Assembly (NCBI GenBank): GCA_905210905.1
Contig: CAJLYQ010000016.1
Coordinates: 1 to 31,759 of the forward strand
Source: an uncultured Christensenella sp.
GTDB taxonomy: Bacteria; Bacillota; Clostridia; Christensenellales; DTU072
Direction of reading: 5' to 3'
Length of the DNA stretch: 31,759 nt
Of the stretch, positions 8,601-15,726 are shown piece by piece; position 1 is the first letter of the stretch, and each line of letters starts with the position of its first letter. A program made the position numbers and the translations under genes. The notes under the pieces were generated by a model. The model ran no database searches and had not been told where the DNA came from. It saw nothing but the letters and a program-made list of their open reading frames with translations.

Positions 8601-8893
8601 CGCTGATCGTCAAGGACGGACACGCTACTTTCGACGAGAAAAGAGCGACGAATTTGCTTACCGAAAGGCAGTTTAAGGAAGTAACGGACTACGTCGGCAG
8701 GCTGTGCGTGAAGGCAATAGAAGAGATAGCCGATGGGTATGCGGAGCGCAAACCGACGGACGGCGCGTGCGAATACTGTCCGTACAAGAAGATATGCGGC
8801 GACGTCGAGCCGAGAGAAAAAGTATGCGTAGACAAACTCAGTTTCGATTTAAGCGTAAAAGAAAACGGGGGGAAGGACGATGAAGTGGAGTAA
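5693..8893 (+). CDS. addB: ATP-dependent helicase/nuclease subunit B (AddB)
   Basis: AddB pairs with AddA to process DNA double-strand ends for recombination, the Firmicutes counterpart of RecBCD. The 1066-residue protein has the C-terminal RecB-type nuclease motif VDRVDVADDRIIIIDYKTG with D880 and K882, and the four cysteines of the AddB iron-sulfur staple: C732 (YFKCPFKNYL) and C1026, C1029, C1035 (CEYCPYKKIC). The N-terminal Walker A position reads SGTTAGGHKG and lacks the GKT/S signature, so this subunit is unlikely to hydrolyse ATP. ATG 5693 is the first possible start after an in-frame TAA at 5681-5683, and no Shine-Dalgarno sequence lies at normal spacing (the nearest G-rich stretch, GGGGGT, is about 19 bases away). 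Its end overlaps addA by 14 bases. Confidence 0.95.
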   Translation: MKFNVIKSGTTAGGHKGLFGLLKEQNDGTGRHIFLVPDRYTLGVEKEICEVLYPDGAFNVDVCSFTRLAQKALGKKNKICLSKEGTVLLLNRIICKNSDKLTFYRNVKSVAFSREMFASIAAIRTSGITSERFIETVKDIEGNVGDKLRDIGLLYKLYEEEIKGRYFDTVTRVDWLINNLADAPIARDSHIYVLGFNVYSNAQLEFIRRAILLCPSVSVAYCDGKGNDNAACFPTAQVKGLMDYCFDAGIPVRLIEENLPLDEQREFLHGSMFGVKNNVYNGKNDNKVRVHGEPNAYEEVKKVAREIRFLVFERGYRYKETAVVVNNPDYNGLIRKTFDRFDIPYFIDEKYEVKNGFFAKFVRLLLACVEDLYEFGRVMQVIRHPYSGFCRSEIQDFENYCIKYNVNYSLFSREFVLGGNDETEKELLTSAESVRKRVVQTLSTVPKNGKARDFCEYILSLAADEYINLKESEYSVGRSIEERVYSDKEKFLGVVSEISEQWCGETEMTAGEFNDTLSSVIENMTVSVLPQYMDAVFVGNTSESRFGGVKAMFVIGASDGFFPVTTGDKLILGCYDTLVMKQNGLEVFPSPEESNYFEQFAVIDLVTKPDRLYVTYPTAYGDGSTASPGSAVREIKYRLSLKEKDFIEYHELTDEKKLAYVLATFANARFEYLSGGVPPEYAQSVRKMLEEKGLIFPEEENAPKVDLLRGYARDGSGRYKLSVSKMEAYFKCPFKNYLKNVLGLREKIEGGLKVNDKGTIIHAVLEKYFSKGRFLREATEEERGVFAAECIKTVLYSEENKRFFENATSRKELESIQKECFACLKALTDNMLNSEFTPEFVEKRFDGGDGLEFEIDGKKFVFVGFVDRVDVADDRIIIIDYKTGRADDSLKTVYTGEKIQLYVYLRYFTGKGYKPAGVFYLPISDGYSSKPSSYAMKGQALYSETLFEELDKRIKVAPNGKYGSPNVSIPLIVKDGHATFDEKRATNLLTERQFKEVTDYVGRLCVKAIEEIADGYAERKPTDGACEYCPYKKICGDVEPREKVCVDKLSFDLSVKENGGKDDEVE

Positions 8894-11800
8894 AGGGCAG
8901 GAAGCGGTGCTGTCCACGGGCGGAAATTTGCTCGTAAGCGCGTCTGCCGGCAGCGGAAAAACCGCCGTTATGGTAGAGAAAGTGCTGAGGCTGGTTAAGG
9001 AAGGAACGGATATAAGGAGAATACTTCTTATGACGTTTACCCGCGCCGCCGCGGCGGAGATGAAAGAAAAACTCGTAAAGAAGATGTACGAGGCGTCGTC
9101 GAAAGCGGACGGAGAAAAGGTTAAAGAGCAACTTGCGAATCTGCCGTTTGCGTCGATAGAAACCATAGACGGATTTTGTTACCGTATGGCGCGGCAGTAT
9201 TTTAACGTAGTCGGTTGCGATCCGTCGGCGAGTATCGGAGAAGACAAGGCGATGGAAAAAGCGCTTTTCGACTGCGCGACGAAAGTTATGGAAGAGTCGT
9301 TCGTTAAAGAAGACGCCGATTTTTTGCGCGCCGCCGATTTTTTCCGTAAAAACAGAAGTTACGAGCCGTACAAACAAACGGTAATCGACATAATAAAGTT
9401 TGCTTCGTCCCGACCGAACAGGGACGGGTTTTACCGCGCCTGCGCGGGGGATAATTCGGACGCGGTGGAGAAGTTTTACCTTAATTACCGCCGGAACGAG
9501 ATTGCGCTTCTTATTAAGGACGTAACCGGGTTTATCGACGAGTGCGAATCGGAAAACTTCTTTTTCGACGAATTGTATACGGATATCGTCAAAAGGCTGG
9601 AAGCGGCGAAAGAGGCGGTTACCGTAGCGGAATTTTTCTCGCCCGTAGAAAACGTTATCGTGCCGAGAAAAATAAACGTCAACAAAGTTAAAAAGGGGGA
9701 AGCGAGCGAAGAACTCGCCGATTTGTCGGGGAGAGTAAACGCGCGGATCAAGTCCTTTCTGACCGGCGTCGTCGGCGACGCTCAGGCGTATCGTTCGGGC
9801 GGAAGCGAGCAGCAACGCGCGATAAAGAGAAGTTTGTCCGAGTCGTGCATAGAAACGGAAAAAGCGTACGCGGCGTACAAAAAGAAGAGAAATCTTATCG
9901 ATATGCGCGACGCAACGGATTACGCGCTTAAAGCGTTGGACGACGAAAAGACCCGTAAAGAAGTAAGCGAAAAGTACGATTACGTTTTCGTGGACGAGTA
10001 TCAGGACACCAACTATCTGCAAGAAACGCTTATCGAGCGCATAACGAGCGACAATTTGTTTTCGGTAGGCGACGTTAAGCAAGCGATATATCATTTCCGT
10101 TCCGCCGAGCCGGACATATTTTTGAAAAGGGAATCGAGATACGATACGCTTGGGGAAGGGTCCAACCGTTATCTTAACGTGAACTACCGTTCGTGCGAGG
10201 AAGTGCTGGATTTTACCAACAGGGTATGCGACGCGATAATGGTAAAAGACTTTTGCGGAATCGACTATAAAAACACCGCTCGTTTAGGTTACGGCGGACT
10301 GGAAAGACCGATAAAAGGGGTTGATCCCGTGAGCGTTTTTATCGACTCGTCGGAGGACCCGCCCACCCACCCCTTACGCGGAGAGGTATACGGAGTTAAG
10401 GACGCGCCGATAAGCGACGGCTCGGACAACGAAAGCGAATTTATAGCAAACGACGTACTGTCCGCCGTCAACGGCTGTTTTATCACGGAAAAAGACGGCT
10501 CGGAAAGGAAGGTAAACTTCGGCGATTTCGCCGTACTTTTGAGAGCGGGAACTAAAATGAAACTCGTGACGAGCGCGTTCAAAAAATACGGCGTGCCGTT
10601 CTATACGCTGAAAGAAAACGCCTCGGCGTTTCCGGAAAGGGAAGTACTCGTGGACGTGGTTCGGGTTGCTTTGAACGCGACCGACGACGCGTCGATGTAC
10701 AACGCCGCGTCGTCGCCCGTAGGCTCGTTTAGTCCGTCCGAACTCGTCGAGATACGCTCGTTTAACGGTAACGAAAGCAGAAATTGTTCGCTTTGGGAAG
10801 CGTTTTGTCGCTATTCGGGTATCCCGAAGTTAAAAAATAAGGCTGAAGAGTTTGTCGAATACATAGAAGAGATAAGGCGTAAGTGCGCATATATGTCGGT
10901 CAGCGAACTGTTTGAAGAGATTTTGAGCAGGAATTTCGACGCGTATTTACGTGGACATAACCCTGTTGCGCTCGGAGAACTGAACGCGTTTATTTCCTTC
11001 GTTTCTTCCTTAGGGGTGAACTCGTCCTGCGAAGAGTTTATCGATTACTACGACACGTCGTACAAAGGCAACAAGCCGCCGGCAAGGGAGAACGCCGTCG
11101 CGATAATGACGATGCACGCAAGCAAGGGGTTGGAATTTCCGATAGTGTATTTGCCTTATCAGGGAAGCAGACCGATGCCGAAGGTCGGGCAGACGGAACT
11201 CGACGCCGAACTCGGGCTCGCGGTTAAACTTTACGGCGAAGAAGAAGGCACGGTGGGGGATACGTTCGCTACGCGCGTCGTTCGGCTTAAGTGCAGGGAA
11301 GAAGAGCGGCAGGAACTCGCAAGGCTGATGTACGTCGCTTTCACGAGAGCGAAGAACAGGCTGGTCGTTACGGGTCGGGAAGTTAAAGTTCCGCTCGGCG
11401 TTTACGAAGGCAATACGATATTGCAGTGGATAGCGTACGCGGCGGAGAGCGACGAAGTTCTTCGATCGACGATTAAAGACTTGCCGAAATTCGAAGCGGC
11501 CGGGGAAGAGAAAAAGGTTGCGGAAGAAAAACCGTTCGATAAAAATTTGCTTGAAAAGAGTTACGCGTTCGAGAAAGAAACCGCGCTGCCGATGAAATAC
11601 AGCGTCAGCGAGATACTGAAGAAGAACGACGGGTACGGGTATAACCCGTTTGCGAAAAAGGGGAAAGCGGCAGCCGTCGGAACGGCGGTACATACCGTAA
11701 TGCAGTATATCGACTACTCGGTCGACGACGAAGACGGCGTAAAAAAGACGGTGGAAGAACTGTTTTTGCAGGGCGCGCTTACCGAAGAAGAGGCGGCGAG

Positions 11801-12140
11801 CGTGGACGAAAAGGCGATTTTGCGCACGTTAAGGTCGGACGTAATCAGGGAAGCGAGAAAGTATCCGATAAAACGGGAACAGCCGTTTATGATGTACGTT
11901 CCTTACGACGACGAAAGCGGCAAGGTGCTTGTTCAGGGAGTAATCGACCTTCTTATCGACGAAGGGGACGGATACGTCGTGGTGGATTTCAAGACCGGCG
12001 GCGGCAGCGAAGAAGAACTGAGAAATCGCTACGGTAAGCAACTTTCGTTATACGCCGAAGGCGTGGAAAAAATACTGAAAAAGCCGGTAAAACGCAAAAT
12101 CATTTATGCGATAAATTCGGGCAAAACGGTAGAAACGTAA
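8880..12140 (+). CDS. addA: ATP-dependent helicase/nuclease subunit A (AddA)
   Basis: AddA is the UvrD-like 3'-5' helicase and nuclease of the AddAB complex. The 1086 residues are slightly short for the family (often about 1200) but all key motifs are present: Walker A SASAGSGKT (K27), Walker B FVDEYQD (D372, E373), motif III-like GDVKQAIYHFRSAEPDIF, TMHASKGLEFPIVYLP, and LMYVAFTRAKNRLVVTG. The C-terminal RecB-type nuclease domain has GVIDLLIDEGDGYVVVDFKTG with D1036 and K1038. The ATG follows a GGGGGGAAGG ribosome binding site inside the end of addB, so the two subunits are coupled. A terminator follows the gene. Confidence 0.97.
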   Translation: MKWSKGQEAVLSTGGNLLVSASAGSGKTAVMVEKVLRLVKEGTDIRRILLMTFTRAAAAEMKEKLVKKMYEASSKADGEKVKEQLANLPFASIETIDGFCYRMARQYFNVVGCDPSASIGEDKAMEKALFDCATKVMEESFVKEDADFLRAADFFRKNRSYEPYKQTVIDIIKFASSRPNRDGFYRACAGDNSDAVEKFYLNYRRNEIALLIKDVTGFIDECESENFFFDELYTDIVKRLEAAKEAVTVAEFFSPVENVIVPRKINVNKVKKGEASEELADLSGRVNARIKSFLTGVVGDAQAYRSGGSEQQRAIKRSLSESCIETEKAYAAYKKKRNLIDMRDATDYALKALDDEKTRKEVSEKYDYVFVDEYQDTNYLQETLIERITSDNLFSVGDVKQAIYHFRSAEPDIFLKRESRYDTLGEGSNRYLNVNYRSCEEVLDFTNRVCDAIMVKDFCGIDYKNTARLGYGGLERPIKGVDPVSVFIDSSEDPPTHPLRGEVYGVKDAPISDGSDNESEFIANDVLSAVNGCFITEKDGSERKVNFGDFAVLLRAGTKMKLVTSAFKKYGVPFYTLKENASAFPEREVLVDVVRVALNATDDASMYNAASSPVGSFSPSELVEIRSFNGNESRNCSLWEAFCRYSGIPKLKNKAEEFVEYIEEIRRKCAYMSVSELFEEILSRNFDAYLRGHNPVALGELNAFISFVSSLGVNSSCEEFIDYYDTSYKGNKPPARENAVAIMTMHASKGLEFPIVYLPYQGSRPMPKVGQTELDAELGLAVKLYGEEEGTVGDTFATRVVRLKCREEERQELARLMYVAFTRAKNRLVVTGREVKVPLGVYEGNTILQWIAYAAESDEVLRSTIKDLPKFEAAGEEKKVAEEKPFDKNLLEKSYAFEKETALPMKYSVSEILKKNDGYGYNPFAKKGKAAAVGTAVHTVMQYIDYSVDDEDGVKKTVEELFLQGALTEEEAASVDEKAILRTLRSDVIREARKYPIKREQPFMMYVPYDDESGKVLVQGVIDLLIDEGDGYVVVDFKTGGGSEEELRNRYGKQLSLYAEGVEKILKKPVKRKIIYAINSGKTVET

Positions 12141-12204
12141 ACCGCGGTTTTCGTGTGCAGGCGCATCGGCGCGCGTCTTACGCGGGCGCAAAAGGAAAAA
12201 CCGG

Positions 12205-12235
12205 CGTTCCGTCGGGGTCGGCGGAGCGTTTTTTT
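12205..12235 (+). terminator. Intrinsic terminator of addBA
   Basis: CGTTCCGTCG pairs with CGGCGGAGCG (two G-U pairs) around GGGT and is followed by seven T. It lies 65 bases after the addA stop. The rest of the addA-12351 gap holds the promoter described next. Confidence 0.85.
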
Positions 12236-12249
12236 ACAATTTTTAGCAA

Positions 12250-12316
12250 AATACTTAAGTTTATTCTAAGAAAAATCCGCGCAAAGTATTGCAAAAAAAA
12301 ATATAATTGATATAAT
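12250..12316 (+). promoter_or_regulatory. Promoter of the 12351 gene with AATACTT/AAGTATT half sites
   Basis: A TATAAT -10 (12311-12316) lies 16 bases after TTGCAA (12289-12294). The -35 box overlaps AAGTATT (12284-12290), and its inverse AATACTT lies at 12250-12256. The stretch AAAGTATTGCAAAAAAAA differs at one position from the same region of the 15727 promoter, so both may bind the same regulator. Confidence 0.7.
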
Positions 12317-12350
12317 ATTTTAAGATAAGTATTTGTAGGAGACGAGAGCA

Positions 12351-13424
12351 ATGAAAGAAATCGTAGAAAAACTTACCGACGCTTTGGGCAGTTTTTTGCC
12401 CGATATCGATATTTCGATTAAACTCGGCGTTATCGGCGGAATTATCATTCTGTTGTTGTTTTTCATCGCGCTTGCTATGAGCGCAGGCTGCAAAATCACG
12501 CGTTACAGAAAGAAACTGATGCAGGGAGCGAAGATGCTCAACGCGCAACCGCCCGTCACGGAAGAAAACGTCGACGTGGTTTATAAAGAACTCGAAACCC
12601 ATCCCGAAGAAGTCAAGAAAGGCTGGGCGGCGTTTATGGATCAGAGAGTGGGGTATCCGTCGGATTACATTACGACCAAAGACGTGCTTTCACGCAGAGA
12701 ATTCAGCGGTAAAGGCGCGGCGGCGAAAGTATTTCTGATTATTCTCGGAGCAATCGTTTGCGCGCTCGTCGCCATCGTCGGTTTCTTTAACGAAGTCGAA
12801 GCGGGCACGGTAATGCAGGCGGTAATGGCGCTCGAATTTTTAATTATTCCGGTTGCCGTTTATATCATAACCGTTCTGCTGCTCGACATTGCGTACAACC
12901 GCAAGATAAGAAGACTCGGGCTTACGTTTGAAAGTTTCTGCGAAATACTCGACGCCAAAGTCGTGGTAAGCGACAAGGACGAAAGAGAATTCGTAAGCGA
13001 CAACCTCGAAGAAATCAACAGACGCGTGGAAGAACTCATCGCGGGCAGAACCGGCGGAGAAGACGTTATCGAAGTTATCGCCGCTCCGAGAGTGGAACAA
13101 ACCGAAGAAGTAGAACCCGTCGAAGAAGAAGTTGCTGAGCCGGTAGTCGAAGAAGAACCGGTTGCGGCAGAACCCGAAGAAGAACCCGAACCGGTCGTTA
13201 AGTACGCGGATATGACCGAACAGGAGAAGGAAGATTACTTCCTTGCCCTTCTCGACGTAGTAGACAGAGCGGTTGCGGACGAAACGCTTACGGACGACGA
13301 CTATGCGTTGATCGCGGCGACGATTTACGAAAACGCAATGCAGACCGGAGCGATGGAAAATCCCGACGAAGCGGCGATTTTCGACGAATGTTTCAGCCGT
13401 CTTGCGGCACAACTGAAAGGCTAG
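12351..13424 (+). CDS. Membrane protein of unknown function with acidic tail
   Basis: I do not recognise this 357-residue protein. It has three membrane helices (about 25-46, 126-146, 157-179), a cytoplasmic loop of about 80 residues containing KKGWAAFMDQRVGYPSDYI, and a tail of about 178 residues. The topology of one helix, a large loop, a helical hairpin and a cytoplasmic tail is that of the MotA/TolQ/ExbB proton-channel fold, but I see no diagnostic residues, so this is only a hypothesis. The tail contains a low-complexity Glu/Pro/Val stretch (about 250-283) and a predicted helical C-terminal domain (MTEQEKEDYFLALLDVVDRAV onward). AGGAG lies 9 bases before the ATG. It has its own promoter after the addBA terminator, and that promoter resembles the one at 15585-15629. 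Confidence 0.85.
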   Translation: MKEIVEKLTDALGSFLPDIDISIKLGVIGGIIILLLFFIALAMSAGCKITRYRKKLMQGAKMLNAQPPVTEENVDVVYKELETHPEEVKKGWAAFMDQRVGYPSDYITTKDVLSRREFSGKGAAAKVFLIILGAIVCALVAIVGFFNEVEAGTVMQAVMALEFLIIPVAVYIITVLLLDIAYNRKIRRLGLTFESFCEILDAKVVVSDKDEREFVSDNLEEINRRVEELIAGRTGGEDVIEVIAAPRVEQTEEVEPVEEEVAEPVVEEEPVAAEPEEEPEPVVKYADMTEQEKEDYFLALLDVVDRAVADETLTDDDYALIAATIYENAMQTGAMENPDEAAIFDECFSRLAAQLKG

Positions 13425-13480
13425 TTTTCTTTAAGAAAACGACTGATAAAAAACGTTAATGGGCGACGCAAGTCGTCCAT
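13422..13480 (+). terminator. Two hairpins after the 12351 gene, weak terminator candidates
   Basis: GTTTTC-TTTAA-GAAAAC overlaps the stop region (about 13425-13440), and ATGGGCGAC-GCAA-GTCGTCCAT forms a 9-bp stem (13459-13480, one G-U pair). Neither is followed by a T run, so they may stabilise the mRNA end and need not stop transcription. No promoter was recognised before the next gene. Confidence 0.35.
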
Positions 13481-13525
13481 AAAACGTATAAATGCGATTT
13501 TTATCCGTTTTGCGAGGTAAAACGA

Positions 13526-13897
13526 ATGTTGAGATTTTCCGCCACGAACGACGGCAAAGTGCTCGATACGCTTAGCAGGGAGATTTTCGGCGACGAGTTT
13601 CCCGGCAAAGTGGGGTACGTTTTGTACGACGGCGACAAAGCGATCGGCGTAGCCAAAATGACGGTGGGTACGGAAGTATCCGTGCTTGAAAGAGTGGGCA
13701 TCGTACCCGAAGAAAGAAAAAAAGGAAACGGCGATTTTTTCACGCGCAGTCTTATTTTCGGGATGAGCAATGCGTCCGAAGAAGTCGTGGTTAATACGAA
13801 AGACGAATATTACTGTAAGTTCGGTTTTACCGAACGCAACGAAAAAATGGTTTGTCCGTCCGGGCGAGTGGTTTTTCCGTGCGGTTGTCACAAATGA
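13526..13897 (+). CDS. GNAT-family N-acetyltransferase domain protein
   Basis: The 123-residue protein has the core of the GNAT fold: a strand pair GKVGYVLYDGDKAIGVAKMTV, then ERVGIVPEERKKGNGDFFTRSL (about 55-76), which matches the acetyl-CoA-binding motif A (V..l.V.pe.rgkGiG..ll), and a C-terminal YYCKFGFTERNEKMV that matches the family's YekxGF segment. It is short for a GNAT, and the pyrophosphate loop is a relaxed RKKGNGD. The substrate cannot be predicted. GAGGT lies 7 bases before the ATG. It ends 11 bases before glnS, so the two are probably co-transcribed. Confidence 0.8.
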   Translation: MLRFSATNDGKVLDTLSREIFGDEFPGKVGYVLYDGDKAIGVAKMTVGTEVSVLERVGIVPEERKKGNGDFFTRSLIFGMSNASEEVVVNTKDEYYCKFGFTERNEKMVCPSGRVVFPCGCHK

Positions 13898-13908
13898 GGA
13901 GGTAAGAG

Positions 13909-15534
13909 ATGGCATCCAACTTTATCGAAAGTATTATCGAAAGCGACCTTGCCGAAGGCAAGATAAAAGAAGTCGTTACGAGATTTCCGCCCGAACCCAA
14001 CGGTTATTTGCACGTCGGGCACGCGAAGAGTCTTTGCATAAACTTCGGAGCAAAGGCTAAATATAACGGCAGATGCAATCTGCGTTTCGACGATACCAAC
14101 CCGACGAAAGAAGACGTCGAGTACGTCGACAGCATCAAAGAAGATATAAAATGGCTCGGTTTCGAGTGGGATAACGAGTGTTTTGCGAGCGACTACTTCG
14201 ATCAGACGTACGAGTATGCGGAACTGCTCATAAAGAAAGGTCTGGCTTACGTATGCGATCTCAGCGCGGAAGAAATCCGTCTTACGAGAGGCACGCTTAC
14301 CGAACCCGGCACGGAAAGCCCGTACAGAAACAGAACCCCGGAGGAAAACCTTACGCTTTTCAGAGGAATGCGCGACGGACTTTATCCGGACGGCAGCAAG
14401 GTGCTGAGAGCGAAGATAGATATGGCCAGCAGCAACCTTAATATGCGCGACCCGGTAATCTACCGCGTGCTCAGAGCGCACCATCACCATACCGGCGACA
14501 AGTGGTGCATTTATCCTATGTACGACTTCGCTCATCCCATAGGCGACGCCATCGAAGGAATAACCCATTCGATATGCACGCTCGAATTCGAAGATCATCG
14601 TCCTTTGTACGATTGGGTTACCGAAAACTGCGGTTTCAGTAACCCGCCGCACCAATACGAGTTTGCTCGTCTTAACATTAAGAACACGATAATGAGCAAG
14701 CGTTATCTTAAAAAACTCGTAGAAAGCGGAGTAGTGGAAGGTTGGGACGATCCGCGTATGCCCACGCTCAGCGGAATGAGAAAACGCGGATATCCGGCGG
14801 AAGCGTTAAAGAATTTTTGCGCGACGGTAGGCGTTGCGAAAGCGAACAGCGAAGTTGACGGCGCGGTACTCGATCACTGCGTGAGAGATTATCTCAACGA
14901 GAGAGCGCTCAGGGTAATGGTAGTGGAAAATCCGCTTAAAGTGATAATCGACAACGTTGCCGAGAGCGAAGAGATAGAAACGGAGAACAACCCGAACGAC
15001 GAAACCGCGGGAACGCACAAAATCCGTTTCGGCAAAGAGATTTACATCGAAAGAAGCGACTTCGAAGTCGTTCCGCCGCCGAAGTACAAAAGACTCGTTC
15101 CGGGAGGAATGGTAAGGCTTAAGGGAGCGTATATTCTGAAGTACGTTTCGCACGAAGAAGAAAACGGCGAAGTAAAGGCGGTTCATTGCGAGTACATACC
15201 CGATTCCGCGAAAGGCGGAGTAAACGCCGGGATCAAGGTCAAGGGCGTAATTCAGTGGGTTAACGTCGAAGACGCCGTACCGGTCACGCTTAACAAGTAC
15301 TACAGTTTGCTTCTCGACGAAGTGGATGGAGTGAAAGAGTTTGACGAAAGAATAAATCCGAACTCGCTCGTGGTGGTAAAAGGCTGCGTTGCGGAGCCGT
15401 ACTTAATCGAGAACGAAGAGGGAGAAACGTTCCAGTTTATGAGAGCGGGGTATTACAAACTCGCCGAAAAAACGGAAAACGGCGCGCTTTGCTATCTGAT
15501 AACCGACCTTAAAGACAGTTTTAACCGTAAGTAA
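13909..15534 (+). CDS. glnS: Glutaminyl-tRNA synthetase
   Basis: GlnRS attaches glutamine directly to tRNA-Gln. The 541-residue protein has the class I motifs FPPEPNGYLHVGHAKS (HVGH at 35-38) and the KMSKS variant IMSKR (262-265), plus the GlnRS-specific LRFDDTNPTKEDVEYVDSI, DMASSNLNMRDPVIYR and YDFAHPIGDAIEGITHSICTLEFEDHRPLY segments. The C-terminal anticodon-binding beta-barrels follow (NPLKVIIDN onward), giving the length of the E. coli type enzyme. GAGGAGGTAAGAG precedes the ATG. Many Firmicutes lack GlnRS and make Gln-tRNA through Glu-tRNA and GatCAB, so its presence is informative about lineage. No T-box leader is seen upstream. Confidence 0.98.
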   Translation: MASNFIESIIESDLAEGKIKEVVTRFPPEPNGYLHVGHAKSLCINFGAKAKYNGRCNLRFDDTNPTKEDVEYVDSIKEDIKWLGFEWDNECFASDYFDQTYEYAELLIKKGLAYVCDLSAEEIRLTRGTLTEPGTESPYRNRTPEENLTLFRGMRDGLYPDGSKVLRAKIDMASSNLNMRDPVIYRVLRAHHHHTGDKWCIYPMYDFAHPIGDAIEGITHSICTLEFEDHRPLYDWVTENCGFSNPPHQYEFARLNIKNTIMSKRYLKKLVESGVVEGWDDPRMPTLSGMRKRGYPAEALKNFCATVGVAKANSEVDGAVLDHCVRDYLNERALRVMVVENPLKVIIDNVAESEEIETENNPNDETAGTHKIRFGKEIYIERSDFEVVPPPKYKRLVPGGMVRLKGAYILKYVSHEEENGEVKAVHCEYIPDSAKGGVNAGIKVKGVIQWVNVEDAVPVTLNKYYSLLLDEVDGVKEFDERINPNSLVVVKGCVAEPYLIENEEGETFQFMRAGYYKLAEKTENGALCYLITDLKDSFNRK

Positions 15535-15584
15535 GGCAAGACGGAGCGAAGAGAAAAGGAAAAAAGCGGAAAAAAAGTTCGTGA

Positions 15585-15629
15585 AATACTTAAAAAAGTA
15601 TTGAAAAAAAAACAGAATAAGTTTATAAT
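15585..15629 (+). promoter_or_regulatory. Promoter of the 15727 gene with an operator-like palindrome
   Basis: TTGAAA (15601-15606) and TATAAT (15624-15629) are 17 bases apart, a near-consensus sigma-A promoter. A perfect inverted repeat AATACTT-AAAA-AAGTATT (15585-15602) overlaps the -35 box. The leader to the ATG is about 90 bases. Confidence 0.8.
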
Positions 15630-15726
15630 AAAATAGCGTATATAGGAAGAAGTGCGCACGGTTGTCGTTTTTCGGTTGAAAAATAACGAAAACAATCGGG
15701 AAACAACTAAATGTAAGGAGACGAAA

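Noticed and set aside
8838..10094. 418-residue minus-strand open frame opposite addA
   Set aside because: The plus strand carries unmistakable AddA motifs in the same place; the reverse frame has no family features.
12302..12307. A second TATAAT upstream of the 12351 gene
   Set aside because: It lies only eight bases after the TTGCAA -35 box, too close for a sigma-A promoter; the copy at 12311 has proper spacing.
13425..13525. T-box leader regulating glnS
   Set aside because: The conserved T-box sequence (TGGNACCGCG-like) and an antiterminator/terminator pair are absent; the hairpins there lack a T run.
15652..15726. Earlier GTG start for cluster protein 1
   Set aside because: No ribosome binding site precedes it, whereas AAGGAG lies six bases before ATG 15727.
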